Counted from the first letter of the stretch, positions 43,689 through 52,947 are shown. The stretch: 59,242 nt of DNA from Halomonas sp. (GCF_011050415.1 NZ_DRFS01000009.1:1-59242); one strand, 5' to 3'. The notes: generated by a model not told the origin, from the sequence alone. Program-made: numbers and translations.

Positions 43689-44460
43689 GCGAGAGATTCC
43701 CCATCATGAGCAAGCTGGGCGAGTTATTCGCCTGTCGCGCAGTATGCTGGCACCTGCACCTCTAATCGGTAGCGAGGAGCTAACCCCGTTACAGCCGTAT
43801 CAACCCTGGACAGCGCAGATGCAGCCGCTGTGTTATTGGCATGATGAGCCAGTCGCACTGCTCGTTGAGTCCCAGGCGGAAAGTGGCTGGATCGATGGTC
43901 GGCAATGGATGAGTGAGCTTTCTACCGCGTGGTTTAGCCTACTCTCCACAGCACTGCAAGTAGGGGCGTGGTTAGAAAATCACCGCTTTTGCAGCCGCTG
44001 TGGTGCGCCGGCCACTAAGCTTACGGCAGAGTTTGCCATGCATTGCGATGGTTGCGGACACCGTAACTACCCGCGCATATCACCCTGCATTATTACCTTA
44101 GTAACCAGTGGTGAAGCAATGTTGCTTGCCCGCAGTCCCCGCTTTCCGCCGGGGCGCTACTCTACCTTGGCGGGGTTTATTGAGCCAGGGGAGTCGGCAG
44201 AAGAAGCGGTGCACCGTGAGGTGTTCGAAGAGGTGGGCGTGCATATTGACCAGTTGCGCTACTACCAAAGCCAGGCGTGGCCATTCCCGCACTCACTGAT
44301 GTTTGGCTACTTCGCTGAAGCGACGACACGGCGAATACGAATTGACGGTGTAGAAATCAGCGATGCTGCCTGGTTTTCGCCACGTCAGCTACCGTCTCTG
44401 CCACCGCCATACTCAATCTCGCGCGAGCTTATTGAAACGCATTTGGCACGCTGGCGCTGA
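43681..44460 (+). CDS. nudC: NADH pyrophosphatase / NAD-RNA decapping enzyme NudC
   Basis: This 259-aa Nudix hydrolase has the four-Cys zinc ribbon (FCSRCGAP and MHCDGCGHRN), the Nudix box GFIEPGESAEEAVHREVFEE, and the downstream SQAWPFPHSLM motif that is the NudC signature (SQPWPFPxS). The ATG at 43681 overlaps the dnaQ stop by eight bases. It converts NADH to NMNH plus AMP and can remove NAD caps from RNA. Confidence 0.93.
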   Translation: MLRREIPHHEQAGRVIRLSRSMLAPAPLIGSEELTPLQPYQPWTAQMQPLCYWHDEPVALLVESQAESGWIDGRQWMSELSTAWFSLLSTALQVGAWLENHRFCSRCGAPATKLTAEFAMHCDGCGHRNYPRISPCIITLVTSGEAMLLARSPRFPPGRYSTLAGFIEPGESAEEAVHREVFEEVGVHIDQLRYYQSQAWPFPHSLMFGYFAEATTRRIRIDGVEISDAAWFSPRQLPSLPPPYSISRELIETHLARWR

Positions 44461-44486
44461 TAGGCGCCACAGGCCTTGCGTGAACC

Positions 44487-44801
44487 TTATTCGCTGGGGA
44501 ACAGGCTGGTCAGTTTAGTGGCCAACATGACATTGCCAGTTGCTTTTAGCTTGCCGGTCATGAACGCCGTCATGCCATTGATGTCTCCATTCATAATCCC
44601 TTTTAATGTTTCAGTGCTTAGACTTAGGCTGACAGAGGGATCGTCGTGCTCACCCTCTTGTACATCCAGTGCGCCATCTTGGATATGCAAGTAGTGGCTA
44701 CCGGCGTCTGAAAAATGGAACTGGAAAACTTCGTTCATGCCCTCGGCTGCTTCAGGGTTGAAACGCGCTTGCAGTTTCTCAAGGGTATTATTAGACATCA
44801 C
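44487..44801 (-). CDS. SCP2 sterol-binding domain protein
   Basis: This 104-aa single-domain protein of the SCP2 family (LQARFNPEAAEGMNEVFQFH, then VSLSLSTETLKGIMNG and MLATKLTSLF) binds hydrophobic lipid-like ligands by family. Ligand and pathway are unknown. It is convergent with nudC, 26 bases apart. Confidence 0.85.
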   Translation of the reverse strand: MMSNNTLEKLQARFNPEAAEGMNEVFQFHFSDAGSHYLHIQDGALDVQEGEHDDPSVSLSLSTETLKGIMNGDINGMTAFMTGKLKATGNVMLATKLTSLFPSE

Positions 44802-45000
44802 AAATCTCTCAATTAAGTAAGTAAATTAGATTAAGGCTAGCGATAGCAGCCTGAGGAAACAACTAAATAAGGAAATGAGGTTATTTCATACAAGCGTTTC
44901 AATCAAGCGTGGTGATGGCGCTCTTTCAGTGCTGTCAAATTAGAAAAGCAAATGTCATCCACCGCAGCGATAGGATTCAATACTCTAATGGAGAACGTCA

Positions 45001-46044
45001 ATGAGTGAATGGGTAGCAGAGGTAGCTATGTTTGCTGTGCAAACAACTATCGTAATGGCGCTGTTGGGGATTGGGTTACTCCTGTTCGCGCGCGCGAAAC
45101 AAGACAAAGAGAGCGATTTAAAACTTTATATCGAGCCGCTTAACGATCAGCGTCGCCGCCGCGGCCGTCGGTTGCGGCTGGTTGCGACGCTACCGGCGGC
45201 GCGAAAAAAGCTTATGAAAGCCTTTCGTAAGGAAGATAAAAAACACCAAAAAGCGCATAAGAACGAGCATGATGCCGTGCAAGAGGCGCGTGTATGGGTG
45301 CTTGATTTTCATGGTGATTTAAAAGCATCGCAAACCGAGCGCTTTGCCCAAGAAGTGTCGGCGATTATCGATGTTGCCAAAAAAGATGACGAGGTAGTGG
45401 TTCGCCTTGAGTCAGCAGGCGGGCTGGTACATGCCTATGGGCTGGCAGCCGCGCAGTTGGATCGCCTGCGTGAAGCTGGGCTCGCCACCACCGTCTGTAT
45501 CGATAAAGTAGCGGCGAGCGGTGGCTATCTTATGGCCTGTACCGCGCAGCATATTAAAGCCGCGCCTTTTGCAGTGATTGGTTCAATCGGTGTGGTGGCA
45601 CAGGTGCCCAACATCCATCGTTTGCTTAAACGGCATGACATTGATGTAGAGCTACTGACTGCGGGTAAGTACAAGCGTACCTTGACCGTGTTGGGGGAAA
45701 ATACTGAAGAAGGGAAGGCCAAGTTCTTAGAGGATCTAGAGAACACCCACCGGCTGTTTAAAAGCTACGTTGCCGAACGGCGCCCTGCAATGGATATAGA
45801 TACTCTCGCGACGGGAGAAATTTGGTACGGCAGTGAGGCATTGCCCCAGCTGCTCATCGATAGCATCGGCACTAGCGAAGCCTATCTTGTTGAGCGCATG
45901 GCGCAGGCGCAGGTGTACACCGTCAAGCTTGAGCCACCCAAAACAGTGGGACGTAAATTGGGGTTAGCAGTGTCAGCAGGGGTCGAAAAAGCCGCGCTAA
46001 AAACGCTTGGCCTTATCGACGCCGCCGGTTGGCAGCGCCACTAA
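45001..46044 (+). CDS. sohB: Inner-membrane serine protease SohB
   Basis: This 347-aa S49-family peptidase has an N-terminal membrane anchor (about 8-31), a basic cytoplasmic or periplasmic linker, then the protease domain. The nucleophile is Ser173 in KVAASGGYLMAC and the general base is Lys225 in GKYKRTLTVLGENTEEGK. Length fits SohB, the single-domain relative of SppA. AATGGAGAACGTC precedes the ATG. Confidence 0.92.
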   Translation: MSEWVAEVAMFAVQTTIVMALLGIGLLLFARAKQDKESDLKLYIEPLNDQRRRRGRRLRLVATLPAARKKLMKAFRKEDKKHQKAHKNEHDAVQEARVWVLDFHGDLKASQTERFAQEVSAIIDVAKKDDEVVVRLESAGGLVHAYGLAAAQLDRLREAGLATTVCIDKVAASGGYLMACTAQHIKAAPFAVIGSIGVVAQVPNIHRLLKRHDIDVELLTAGKYKRTLTVLGENTEEGKAKFLEDLENTHRLFKSYVAERRPAMDIDTLATGEIWYGSEALPQLLIDSIGTSEAYLVERMAQAQVYTVKLEPPKTVGRKLGLAVSAGVEKAALKTLGLIDAAGWQRH

Positions 46045-46062
46045 GTCTCATCTCATCAAGCG

Positions 46063-46383
46063 TTATGCGGCATAGTGATGCGCCAAGGTATCAATCACCG
46101 CCTTGGCGCTCTCACTACTCAAGGAGTAGTAGATAGTTTGTGACTCCCGCCGAGTATTGACTAGCTCATCACGCCTCAAGATGGCCAGATGTTGAGAAAG
46201 TGCCGACTGACTTAACGCAAGCTGTTGATTAATTTGCGTTACTGATAGCTCTTTCTCAGCTAGCAAGCAAAGTATTTGCAGACGCTTTTCGTTTGCCAAT
46301 GCTTTGAGCAGGTTCGTTCCCTCCTCAATAGCGCGACAGTTATGTTCAAGCAAACGGGCAGCGGCGCTTGTAGAAGCAGACAT
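46063..46383 (-). CDS. ArsR/SmtB-family transcriptional regulator
   Basis: This 106-aa winged-helix repressor has the core KALANEKRLQILCLLAEKEL, recognition helix SQSALSQHLAILRRDELVNT and beta-hairpin RRESQTIYYSL. It lacks an obvious ArsR CVC metal site; a single Cys lies in ILCLL, so metal or redox sensing is uncertain. It is convergent with sohB and divergent from prpE, which it may control. Confidence 0.85.
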   Translation of the reverse strand: MSASTSAAARLLEHNCRAIEEGTNLLKALANEKRLQILCLLAEKELSVTQINQQLALSQSALSQHLAILRRDELVNTRRESQTIYYSLSSESAKAVIDTLAHHYAA

Positions 46384-46692
46384 AATGATCTCCTTGCCTA
46401 CACTGTTTACAGCAGCGTTTTTATAAGCATTGTTATATGTGGTCGAGGCATCGTCGCGTTGCGAGGATCAAGTTGTTTAATGATCAGTAATTTAGCGAGT
46501 TTTGTCCAAGGCTTCGTTTAACGATTAATCAATGGTAGATAGAGAGGTTCTTGTCGACAATTTCAGGCATTTGCGTACGTCTTTTGGCGCACTTATCCCA
46601 TAGTATGAAGGTGATTTAGCCGTTAACTTAATACAGTGTCGACAATGGTTTTTAAGTCTAGGTTTCATACCAAAAATAACGATGGACAGATC
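46384..46692. promoter_or_regulatory. arsR-prpE divergent control region with dyad
   Basis: This 309-bp gap has no gene. TATAAGCATTGTTATA (46432-46447) is an imperfect dyad about 50 bp upstream of the ArsR-family start, of the size such regulators bind. It is the best operator candidate in the gap; binding is unproven. Confidence 0.35.
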
Positions 46693-48654
46693 ATGAGCCG
46701 CTACCAACAGACCTTCCAGCAGTCGATTGAGCAACCAGAGGTGTTCTGGGCAGAACAGGCCAAGCGCATTCCCTGGTACACGCCACCTACAACCATACTC
46801 AGCTACGATGAGCAGGTCACTTCACACAGCTCTTCACACAGCTCTTCACACCGCTCTTCACACAAGCATGCGCGCTGGTTTAGCGATGGTGAGATGAACC
46901 TTTGCTACGCGGCACTGGATTATCACGTCGAAAACGGCCGGGGCGAGCAGGCGGCTATTTTCTGGGATTCTCCTGCGGCGCAAGCTAAGCAAACAATCAC
47001 TTATCGTCAAATGCGCGACCGAGTGGCCTACTTTGCTGGCGCATTGGCGCAGCTAGGCGTCGAGAAGGGCGATCGTGTCGTTATCTATATGCCGATGATC
47101 CCCGAAGCGCTGATCGCTATGTATGCTTGCGCCCGCCTAGGTGCTATTCATTCAGTGGTGTTTGGAGGCTTCGCGCCTCATGAGCTGGCGGCACGTATCG
47201 AAGACGCCGAGCCTAAAGTCGTGGTGGCCGCTTCGTGTGGTATCGAGCTGGGAAAGGTGTTGCCGTATAAGCCAATGGTCGACCAGGCGATCAGTTTAAG
47301 CGCTCACAAACCCGATGCCTGTGTGGTGTATCAGCGTGAAGCACTGCGTGTTGAGTTAGCGGAAGGTGACCACAACTGGGAAACGTTGGTAGCCAAGGCG
47401 CCATTTGCTGAGTGCGTGCCGGTGAAGGGTACCGACCCGCTCTATATCCTCTATACTTCAGGCACGACAGGGAAACCCAAAGGGGTGATGCGCGATACTG
47501 GCGGTTATGCCGTAGCGCTGGCTTACTCCATGCAGGCGATTTATGCGGTGGAGCCGGGGGATGTATTCTTTACTGCTTCAGATGTGGGCTGGGTAGTAGG
47601 GCACTCCTATATTGTTTATGCCCCTTTGTTGCATGGCTGCACCACCGTCGTTTACGAAGGTAAGCCTGTTAAAACCCCCGATGCGGGCAGCTTTTGGCGC
47701 TTGATTGAAGAGTATAAGGTGACCAGTTTTTTCACTGCACCCACTGCATTTCGGGCAATTAAAAAAGAAGATCCCGACGCCAAACTGCTTCAAAATTACG
47801 ACATCAGCAGCCTTAAGCATCTTTATGTGGCCGGGGAGCGGCTCGACCCGCCTACCTTCCACTGGCTGGATGATCTGTTGGACGTGCCGGTGATTGATCA
47901 CTGGTGGCAAACCGAAACCGGCTGGCCCATTGCGGCCAACTTACCCGGCATTGAACCAATGCCAACCAAAGCAGGCTCAGCGACCTACCCCGTACCTGGC
48001 TTCAACGTGCAGGTGCTCAATCGTGAAGGTGGGCTGGCGAAGCCGATGGAACAGGGCAGCGTGGTGATCAAACAGCCGATGCCGCCTGGCTGTTTAACTG
48101 GCATATGGCGCGACCCTCAGCGTTTCCATTCAGCCTACATGGCCACGTTCCCAGGCTACTATTTAACTGGCGACGGAGGCTATTTTGATGAGCAAGGTTA
48201 TCTGTTTATTATGGGGCGCACCGATGATGTCATTAACGTAGCAGGTCACCGACTCTCAACCGGAGAAATGGAGGAGGTCGTCGGCGCGCACCCAGCAGTG
48301 GCTGAGTGTGCGGTGATAGGTATTCATGATGACCTGAAAGGCCAAATCCCCATCGGTTTAGTTATCCCTAAAGATGGATTTGATGGCGATGAGGTGGCGC
48401 TGGAAGCAGAGTTAATTGCCAGGGTACGTGAACATATTGGGCCGATTGCCTGTTTCAAACAGGTATTAGTGGTGGATCGCCTTCCCAAAACCCGCTCGGG
48501 GAAAATATTGCGCAAGCTGTTGAGGACAATTGCCGATGGCAAAGAGTACGGCATTCCCTCAACCATCGATGACCCGACCAGTTTGGCAGATGTTCATACT
48601 GCCATGCGCGAGGGCTCGGTAGGGGCGGCAGATAAAGCCACGCCTCTTGATTGA
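46693..48654 (+). CDS. prpE: Propionyl-CoA synthetase PrpE (acyl-CoA synthetase)
   Basis: This 653-aa AMP-forming acyl-CoA synthetase has the PrpE-type opening MSRYQQTFQQSIEQPEVFWA and WFSDGEMNLCYAALDYHVEN, the P-loop YTSGTTGKPKGVMRD, the WWQTETGWP motif, and the C-terminal catalytic Lys in LPKTRSGKILRK. It activates propionate, and possibly acetate, to the CoA ester. A Ser/His-rich repeat (SSHSSSHRSSHK, about 47-58) is inserted in the N-terminal region, from a 12-bp tandem repeat. The ATG at 46693 is preferred to the open frame beginning at 46636. No prp operon is adjacent. Confidence 0.88.
   Translation: MSRYQQTFQQSIEQPEVFWAEQAKRIPWYTPPTTILSYDEQVTSHSSSHSSSHRSSHKHARWFSDGEMNLCYAALDYHVENGRGEQAAIFWDSPAAQAKQTITYRQMRDRVAYFAGALAQLGVEKGDRVVIYMPMIPEALIAMYACARLGAIHSVVFGGFAPHELAARIEDAEPKVVVAASCGIELGKVLPYKPMVDQAISLSAHKPDACVVYQREALRVELAEGDHNWETLVAKAPFAECVPVKGTDPLYILYTSGTTGKPKGVMRDTGGYAVALAYSMQAIYAVEPGDVFFTASDVGWVVGHSYIVYAPLLHGCTTVVYEGKPVKTPDAGSFWRLIEEYKVTSFFTAPTAFRAIKKEDPDAKLLQNYDISSLKHLYVAGERLDPPTFHWLDDLLDVPVIDHWWQTETGWPIAANLPGIEPMPTKAGSATYPVPGFNVQVLNREGGLAKPMEQGSVVIKQPMPPGCLTGIWRDPQRFHSAYMATFPGYYLTGDGGYFDEQGYLFIMGRTDDVINVAGHRLSTGEMEEVVGAHPAVAECAVIGIHDDLKGQIPIGLVIPKDGFDGDEVALEAELIARVREHIGPIACFKQVLVVDRLPKTRSGKILRKLLRTIADGKEYGIPSTIDDPTSLADVHTAMREGSVGAADKATPLD
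46821..46864 (+). repeat. 12-bp tandem repeat inside prpE
   Basis: TTCACACAGCTC occurs at 46821-46832 and 46833-46844, then with one change (TTCACACCGCTC) at 46845-46856, followed by a partial TTCACACA. The unit is a multiple of three, so copy-number change would add or remove four residues without a frameshift. Confidence 0.85.
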
Positions 48655-48659
48655 CTCAA

Positions 48660-48686
48660 GCCGCCCAGCCTTAAGGGCGGCATTTT
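48660..48686 (+). terminator. Rho-independent terminator of prpE
   Basis: GCCGCCC (48660-48666) pairs with GGGCGGC (48675-48681) around an eight-base loop, followed by ATTTT. It lies five bases after the prpE stop. Confidence 0.85.
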
Positions 48687-48718
48687 ATGCTGTGACTTTT
48701 AATACCCTGCAGAAACCG

Positions 48719-48724
48719 TATAAT
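48719..48724 (+). promoter_or_regulatory. -10 box of the riboswitch/yhhQ transcript
   Basis: A perfect TATAAT lies about 50 bp upstream of the riboswitch and is the only strong -10 in the gap after the prpE terminator. No good -35 box is seen at 17 bp, so activity may depend on other elements. Confidence 0.5.
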
Positions 48725-48773
48725 GCTGCCCCCGAGCGGCGCCCTTTGCTATATGCAGTGTGCCGACTATCAC

Positions 48774-48809
48774 GAGGGTTCCCTAACCCCTCTTATCATT
48801 AAAAAAAGG
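48774..48809 (+). promoter_or_regulatory. preQ1-I-like riboswitch in the yhhQ leader
   Basis: GAGG (48774-48777) pairs with CCTC (48789-48792) as P1, enclosing a pyrimidine-rich loop with CTAACC. CCT in that loop (48782-48784) can pair with AGG (48807-48809) after the A-rich run AAAAAAA (48801-48807), giving the H-type pseudoknot of the preQ1-I class. The AAGG at the 3' end is the ribosome site of yhhQ, nine bases before its ATG. Ligand binding would therefore block translation. The downstream gene is a queuosine-precursor transporter, the expected target. Confidence 0.75.
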
Positions 48810-48818
48810 CCTGCCTGC

Positions 48819-49487
48819 ATGTTCGCATTGAGTGATGCTCAACACCGTCGTTGCCTATTGGTGATGGTGATTTTCCATATCGGCATTATTGCCGCTAGTA
48901 ATTATCTTGTTCAGTTGCCCTTTACCCTGTTTGGTTTTCATACCACCTGGGGTGCGTTCAGCTTTCCGTTTATTTTCTTAGCCACTGACCTGACGGTACG
49001 TCTATTTGGGAAGGGGCCCGCGCGTACGATTATTCTTCGCGTTATGTTCCCCGCGTTAGTGGTCTCGTATGTGGTGTCGGTAGTGTTTCCCCGCGGCAGC
49101 TTTGCCGGGATTGAGGCATTGTCTGAATGGAACCTGTTTGTTGCCCGTATCGCACTGGCTAGCTTCTTAGCCTATGTGATCGGTCAGTTGCTGGATGTGC
49201 AGGTATTTGACCGCTTACGTCAGTGGGCCTGGTGGGTAGCACCGGTATGTTCAACAGTGATTGGCAACCTTGCGGATACCTTTGCGTTCTTCTCCGCCGC
49301 GTTCTATAACAGCCCAGACGCCTTTATGGCTGCCAACTGGGTAGAAATTGCGGCCGTCGACTATGTGATTAAATTGGCTATTAGCCTACTCTTCTTTTTG
49401 CCGCTTTATGGTCTGTTGCTCGCGTGGCTAACGCGCCGCTTAGTGTTATGGACAGGGCAGGAAGATGGCGAACCACGCACAGCGTAA
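48819..49487 (+). CDS. yhhQ: Queuosine precursor transporter YhhQ
   Basis: This 222-aa membrane protein of the COG1738/YhhQ family has about six helices; SNYLVQLPFTLFGFHTTWGA, FLATDLTVRLFGKGPAR and the late GNLADTFAFFSAAF are family words. It imports the 7-deazapurine precursor of queuosine (preQ0/preQ1). The ATG at 48819 is chosen because the upstream open frame runs through the riboswitch and would begin there only by chance. Confidence 0.9.
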   Translation: MFALSDAQHRRCLLVMVIFHIGIIAASNYLVQLPFTLFGFHTTWGAFSFPFIFLATDLTVRLFGKGPARTIILRVMFPALVVSYVVSVVFPRGSFAGIEALSEWNLFVARIALASFLAYVIGQLLDVQVFDRLRQWAWWVAPVCSTVIGNLADTFAFFSAAFYNSPDAFMAANWVEIAAVDYVIKLAISLLFFLPLYGLLLAWLTRRLVLWTGQEDGEPRTA

Positions 49488-49530
49488 CGCTTAATCATCG
49501 CTTATTAGCCACAAACGCTTAGGAGCTCGC

Positions 49531-50334
49531 ATGACTGACATTGCCACCGTTGATCTTTACTGTATCGATTTGCCCGCTGATGAGGGGGCGGTGGATGCAA
49601 TGCCGCTGGTAGTGATTCATGGCTTGCTAGGCAGCGCTGATAATTGGCGCTCACATTTGAAAGTGTGGCAGCGCAGCCGCCGAGTGGTTGCCGTGGATCT
49701 GCGTAATCATGGCCGTTCTCCCCACGCAGAAGGTATGGCCTATGCCACCATGGCGGAGGACGTCATGGCGCTGCTCGATAAGCTGTCGATTAAGCATGCC
49801 CATGTGCTTGGCCACTCAATGGGCGGCAAAGTAGCGATCAGTTTGGCGCGCATTGCCCCGGAGCGGGTCGCTTCGCTGATTGTCGCGGATATCGCCCCGG
49901 TGGCTTATGAGCATGGACACGATGATGTGTTTGCCGCATTAGAGAGCGTGCGCGACGGGCAGCCGAAAACGCGCCGCGAAGCTGATGAGCTGCTGGGCGA
50001 GCATGTCGATTCCCGGCCTACGCGTCTGTTCTTAGCCACCAACCTAGTGCGTAACGATGAAAATGTGATGGCGCTGCGGGTAGGCTTGGATTATATCAAG
50101 TGCGGCTACAGCGATATTATTGGCTTGCCGGATGGTGAGCAGCCTTATGAAGGCCCCACGCTAGTGCTGCGCGGCAGCGATTCCCACTATGTGGCTGATG
50201 ACATGCTACCCGGTTTGCGTGAAGTGTTGCCTAGTGCCCGTGTGGTCACGTTGAAAAATGCCGGGCATTGGTTGCATGCCGACCAGCCAGAAGCCTTCCA
50301 GCAGGCGGTTGATGCCTTTATCCAAGCGGTGTGA
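49531..50334 (+). CDS. ybfF: Alpha/beta-hydrolase esterase YbfF
   Basis: This 267-aa alpha/beta hydrolase has the oxyanion region VIHGLLGSADNW, the nucleophile elbow GHSMGGKVA, the Asp region VLRGSDSHYV and the catalytic His in KNAGHWLHADQ. YbfF-type esterases act on acyl esters, possibly acyl-CoA thioesters; the physiological substrate is unclear. Its last 17 bases overlap the end of the convergent nuclease gene. Confidence 0.85.
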   Translation: MTDIATVDLYCIDLPADEGAVDAMPLVVIHGLLGSADNWRSHLKVWQRSRRVVAVDLRNHGRSPHAEGMAYATMAEDVMALLDKLSIKHAHVLGHSMGGKVAISLARIAPERVASLIVADIAPVAYEHGHDDVFAALESVRDGQPKTRREADELLGEHVDSRPTRLFLATNLVRNDENVMALRVGLDYIKCGYSDIIGLPDGEQPYEGPTLVLRGSDSHYVADDMLPGLREVLPSARVVTLKNAGHWLHADQPEAFQQAVDAFIQAV

Positions 50335-51706
50335 CGGTTAATCCATGTTGTTCGGGGTGGCGCAGGAAGCGGTTCAAAATTCGGTAGCTATCAACATCAA
50401 AAATTGAGGGCGTATCCACCAGCTGCTTTGCCTGTGCCAAGCTTGTTGCACTGCCCAAATAACACCATTGATGAATAACGTGCCAAGCAGGCTTCGCATT
50501 ACCTGCCGGGCGCTCTTCAATCGCAATACTACCCGGCCAAGGCCAAACGTTAACCTGCAACTGCTGTAAGGCCGCTTGGCAGCGCTGTGTGTGTTCAGCT
50601 AGGGGCTCTTGCCCATTGCAGGCACCACGGCACTTGCCCAATTGGTTAGCGAAGCAGCGGCCTTTACCTTTTTCAAGCCCCAGTACCTGCGGGCAAAGCT
50701 GCTGCTCTTCTGCAATGCTGCGCAGCGCGCCTTTGGCCTCTCTTGCATTGCGAAATAAGCCAAACAGCATGCCTTGATGCGGCTGGCTAAGAGCGTTGCC
50801 GCTAAGTAGCTCAGGTTCGTGGGCGCCTTCAGGCCAGTGCCAGGTCGTCAGTTTGCTTTGCCGTCGCAATTGTCGGTTCATTATCGGCATTAATGTTTTG
50901 ACCAGTTGGGCTTCGCGAAGTTGAGCACCTAAATCACCGGCGGTCTCTTCCCATTCGATATGCTGCACCTGCTGGGCAAGGCGCATCTCTTTATCATCCT
51001 GGTGATCGCGCTGAAAGTGGCCTAATACGCGGCTGCGTAGATTTATACTCTTGCCAACGTAAAGCGGTAGGCGATTGTGGCCGTAGAGTAAGTAAACCCC
51101 CGGGGTGGAGGGTAACGCTTCTAGCTGGGCGCTATCCAGGTGTGCCGGCAAGGTGCGGTGGCGGCGCTCTTCCTCCAGCAGGGTGAGCCATGTCTCAGCG
51201 CTGTGTTCGGCCTGCCAAGCCTGCCAGAGCGACCACAGCGCTGAGACATCGTCCCCCGCCCGGTGATGGCGAACCGGCGTGATGCCATACCGGCTGAGCA
51301 GGGCTTTCAGGTTATGCTGCCGCTCTTGAGGCGATAATCGCCGTGACATGCGTAATGTGCATATTAACTGAGCACGATAATCTTGCCCTACGCGCTTAAA
51401 TTCGTTGCGTAAAAAGCTGTAGTCAAAGCGAGCGTTATGCGCCACCAATTGTCCATCACCTAGCCACTCCCGCAGTGATTGAGCAATATGGGCGAAACGC
51501 GGAGCAGCGCTCAACATATCATCGCGGATGCCCGTCAGTTGGCTGATTTGAGCGGGCACCTTGCATTCGGGGTAAATCAAGCTCGACCAGCGATCAATCA
51601 CCTCGCCATTGATTACTTTAATGGCAGCAATTTCAGTAATGCGGTCGCGGGTTGCACGGGTGCCTGTCGTCTCCACATCGACAAAAATCAGAGTGGTGTC
51701 GCTCAT
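50318..51706 (-). CDS. DnaQ-like exonuclease fused to GIY-YIG (Cho/UvrC-N-like) endonuclease
   Basis: This 462-aa two-domain nuclease has an N-terminal DEDDh exonuclease (LIFVDVETTGTRATRDRITE, then VAHNARFDYSFL and RHHRAGDDVSALW) and a GIY-YIG domain (about 195-290: STPGVYLLYGHNRLPLYVGK, then INLRSRVLGHFQ) like the N-terminal incision domain of UvrC and Cho. A Cys-containing tail follows (NQLGKCRGACNGQE). A repair role with proofreading-like trimming plus incision is likely. The architecture is known in several bacteria. Convergent with ybfF. Confidence 0.85.
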   Translation of the reverse strand: MSDTTLIFVDVETTGTRATRDRITEIAAIKVINGEVIDRWSSLIYPECKVPAQISQLTGIRDDMLSAAPRFAHIAQSLREWLGDGQLVAHNARFDYSFLRNEFKRVGQDYRAQLICTLRMSRRLSPQERQHNLKALLSRYGITPVRHHRAGDDVSALWSLWQAWQAEHSAETWLTLLEEERRHRTLPAHLDSAQLEALPSTPGVYLLYGHNRLPLYVGKSINLRSRVLGHFQRDHQDDKEMRLAQQVQHIEWEETAGDLGAQLREAQLVKTLMPIMNRQLRRQSKLTTWHWPEGAHEPELLSGNALSQPHQGMLFGLFRNAREAKGALRSIAEEQQLCPQVLGLEKGKGRCFANQLGKCRGACNGQEPLAEHTQRCQAALQQLQVNVWPWPGSIAIEERPAGNAKPAWHVIHQWCYLGSATSLAQAKQLVDTPSIFDVDSYRILNRFLRHPEQHGLTVTPLG

Positions 51707-51798
51707 ACTGCTCCAGCATTTTTGCTAATCGTTTTTGCTAACCGTTTTTGCTGGTCGGTCTGGCTAACCGTTACAGCTGACGATTAAACGTTTGAGAG

Positions 51799-52947
51799 CT
51801 ATAACGTATGCGGGTCAACCGCTAACCGTGAAAGGGGGAATGTGGCATCGATCTGCCCCCTTTGCAGTAAGTAAGTCTCTAATGCGTTGTAGCGCTTGCT
51901 ATCAAGAGCAGCAGGGCTCAATGCCATGCGCCGTAAGATGTCATCCCAGGCAGCTGTATTGATATCGTTATCGAGCACCGGGTGAGCGGCTATTAACAGT
52001 TCCCAGGCAGCCGTGGGGTTTTCAATAATCCAGTGGCTGGCTTCTTCAACGGCGAGTACAAACCTTGACCATGTATCGGCGCGCCGCACGAGCGAGTCGC
52101 TATTGGCCAAAACTACGAGACCATCGTAACGGGGAATATCCAATGCATCGAAGCGAACCAGATGTGTGGTAATGCCTTCAGTCGCTAGCTGTGGGGGAAG
52201 AAAGTGAAAAAAACCATCTGCGACAGCGTCGGCTTGCCCTTCTCTTAGCGCTCTAGCAGGGTCGAAGTGTAGATTTTCAGGAGCAGAGTAATCATCCGTT
52301 TGCTGCACAGAGCGTGGTACTAAGCGTGGAATGCTCAGATTAAGGCCTTCCCGCGTGGTATAGCCGTAATGCAAGCCTGCTAAATTTTTCTCCACCTCCA
52401 GAGGTTCTGCACCCATGACGATGACCGCCGTCAATGGGGTCTCGATGAGGGTAGCGATACGAGTAATAGGCGCACCTTCATGGGCATGCAAATGCAGCAG
52501 AGGTTGCCGAGTTAGCGCCAAATCGACGTCTCCGGCGGTTAGCAGCTTAATCGCAATGGAAGGGTCAGCAGGGGACTGGATATCAACTTCAAGTCCCTGC
52601 GCGGCATATAGGCCTCGTTCTCTGGCTATTATCAATGCAGCATGCTGAGGGCTTAAGTACCAATCAAGCATCAGGCTAATGTTTTTAAGTGGCGGTGGTT
52701 CAAGTGGGGGAGCCGGGGTAATTGCCATAGTAGGGGCTTCATCTTCGCCCATGCTTTCCGCAGGCAGCCACAAAGCATGGGGCACCACCACCTCCGTATC
52801 CAGTGTCAGCGTAGTACTTTCCTGGACATCTTCTTGACCGTTTTCTTGATCATCATTACTTGCGTAACTAACTGAGTTTAAAAATAATAGGGTAAAAATG
52901 ACGGGGAGCAAAGCAACCAGCCAATGGCGTGATAGACAGCGCAACAT
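51799..52947 (-). CDS. NMT1/THI5-type ABC substrate-binding protein
   Basis: This 382-aa exported protein has a signal peptide (HWLVALLPVIFTLLFLNSVS) and an acidic, Pro-rich linker. The NMT1-like fold begins ISLMLDWYLSPQHAALIIAR, with AGDVDLALTRQPLL. This family serves thiamine-precursor or sulfonate/nitrate uptake; the ligand cannot be told. No permease or ATPase gene is adjacent, so the partner genes lie elsewhere or are lost. The ATG at 52947 has GGAG upstream. Confidence 0.82.
   Translation of the reverse strand: MLRCLSRHWLVALLPVIFTLLFLNSVSYASNDDQENGQEDVQESTTLTLDTEVVVPHALWLPAESMGEDEAPTMAITPAPPLEPPPLKNISLMLDWYLSPQHAALIIARERGLYAAQGLEVDIQSPADPSIAIKLLTAGDVDLALTRQPLLHLHAHEGAPITRIATLIETPLTAVIVMGAEPLEVEKNLAGLHYGYTTREGLNLSIPRLVPRSVQQTDDYSAPENLHFDPARALREGQADAVADGFFHFLPPQLATEGITTHLVRFDALDIPRYDGLVVLANSDSLVRRADTWSRFVLAVEEASHWIIENPTAAWELLIAAHPVLDNDINTAAWDDILRRMALSPAALDSKRYNALETYLLQRGQIDATFPLSRLAVDPHTL

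Noticed and set aside
46821..46864. CRISPR-like repetition
   Set aside because: The units are contiguous with no spacers and lie in frame inside prpE. No CRISPR array or cas gene was seen in the window.
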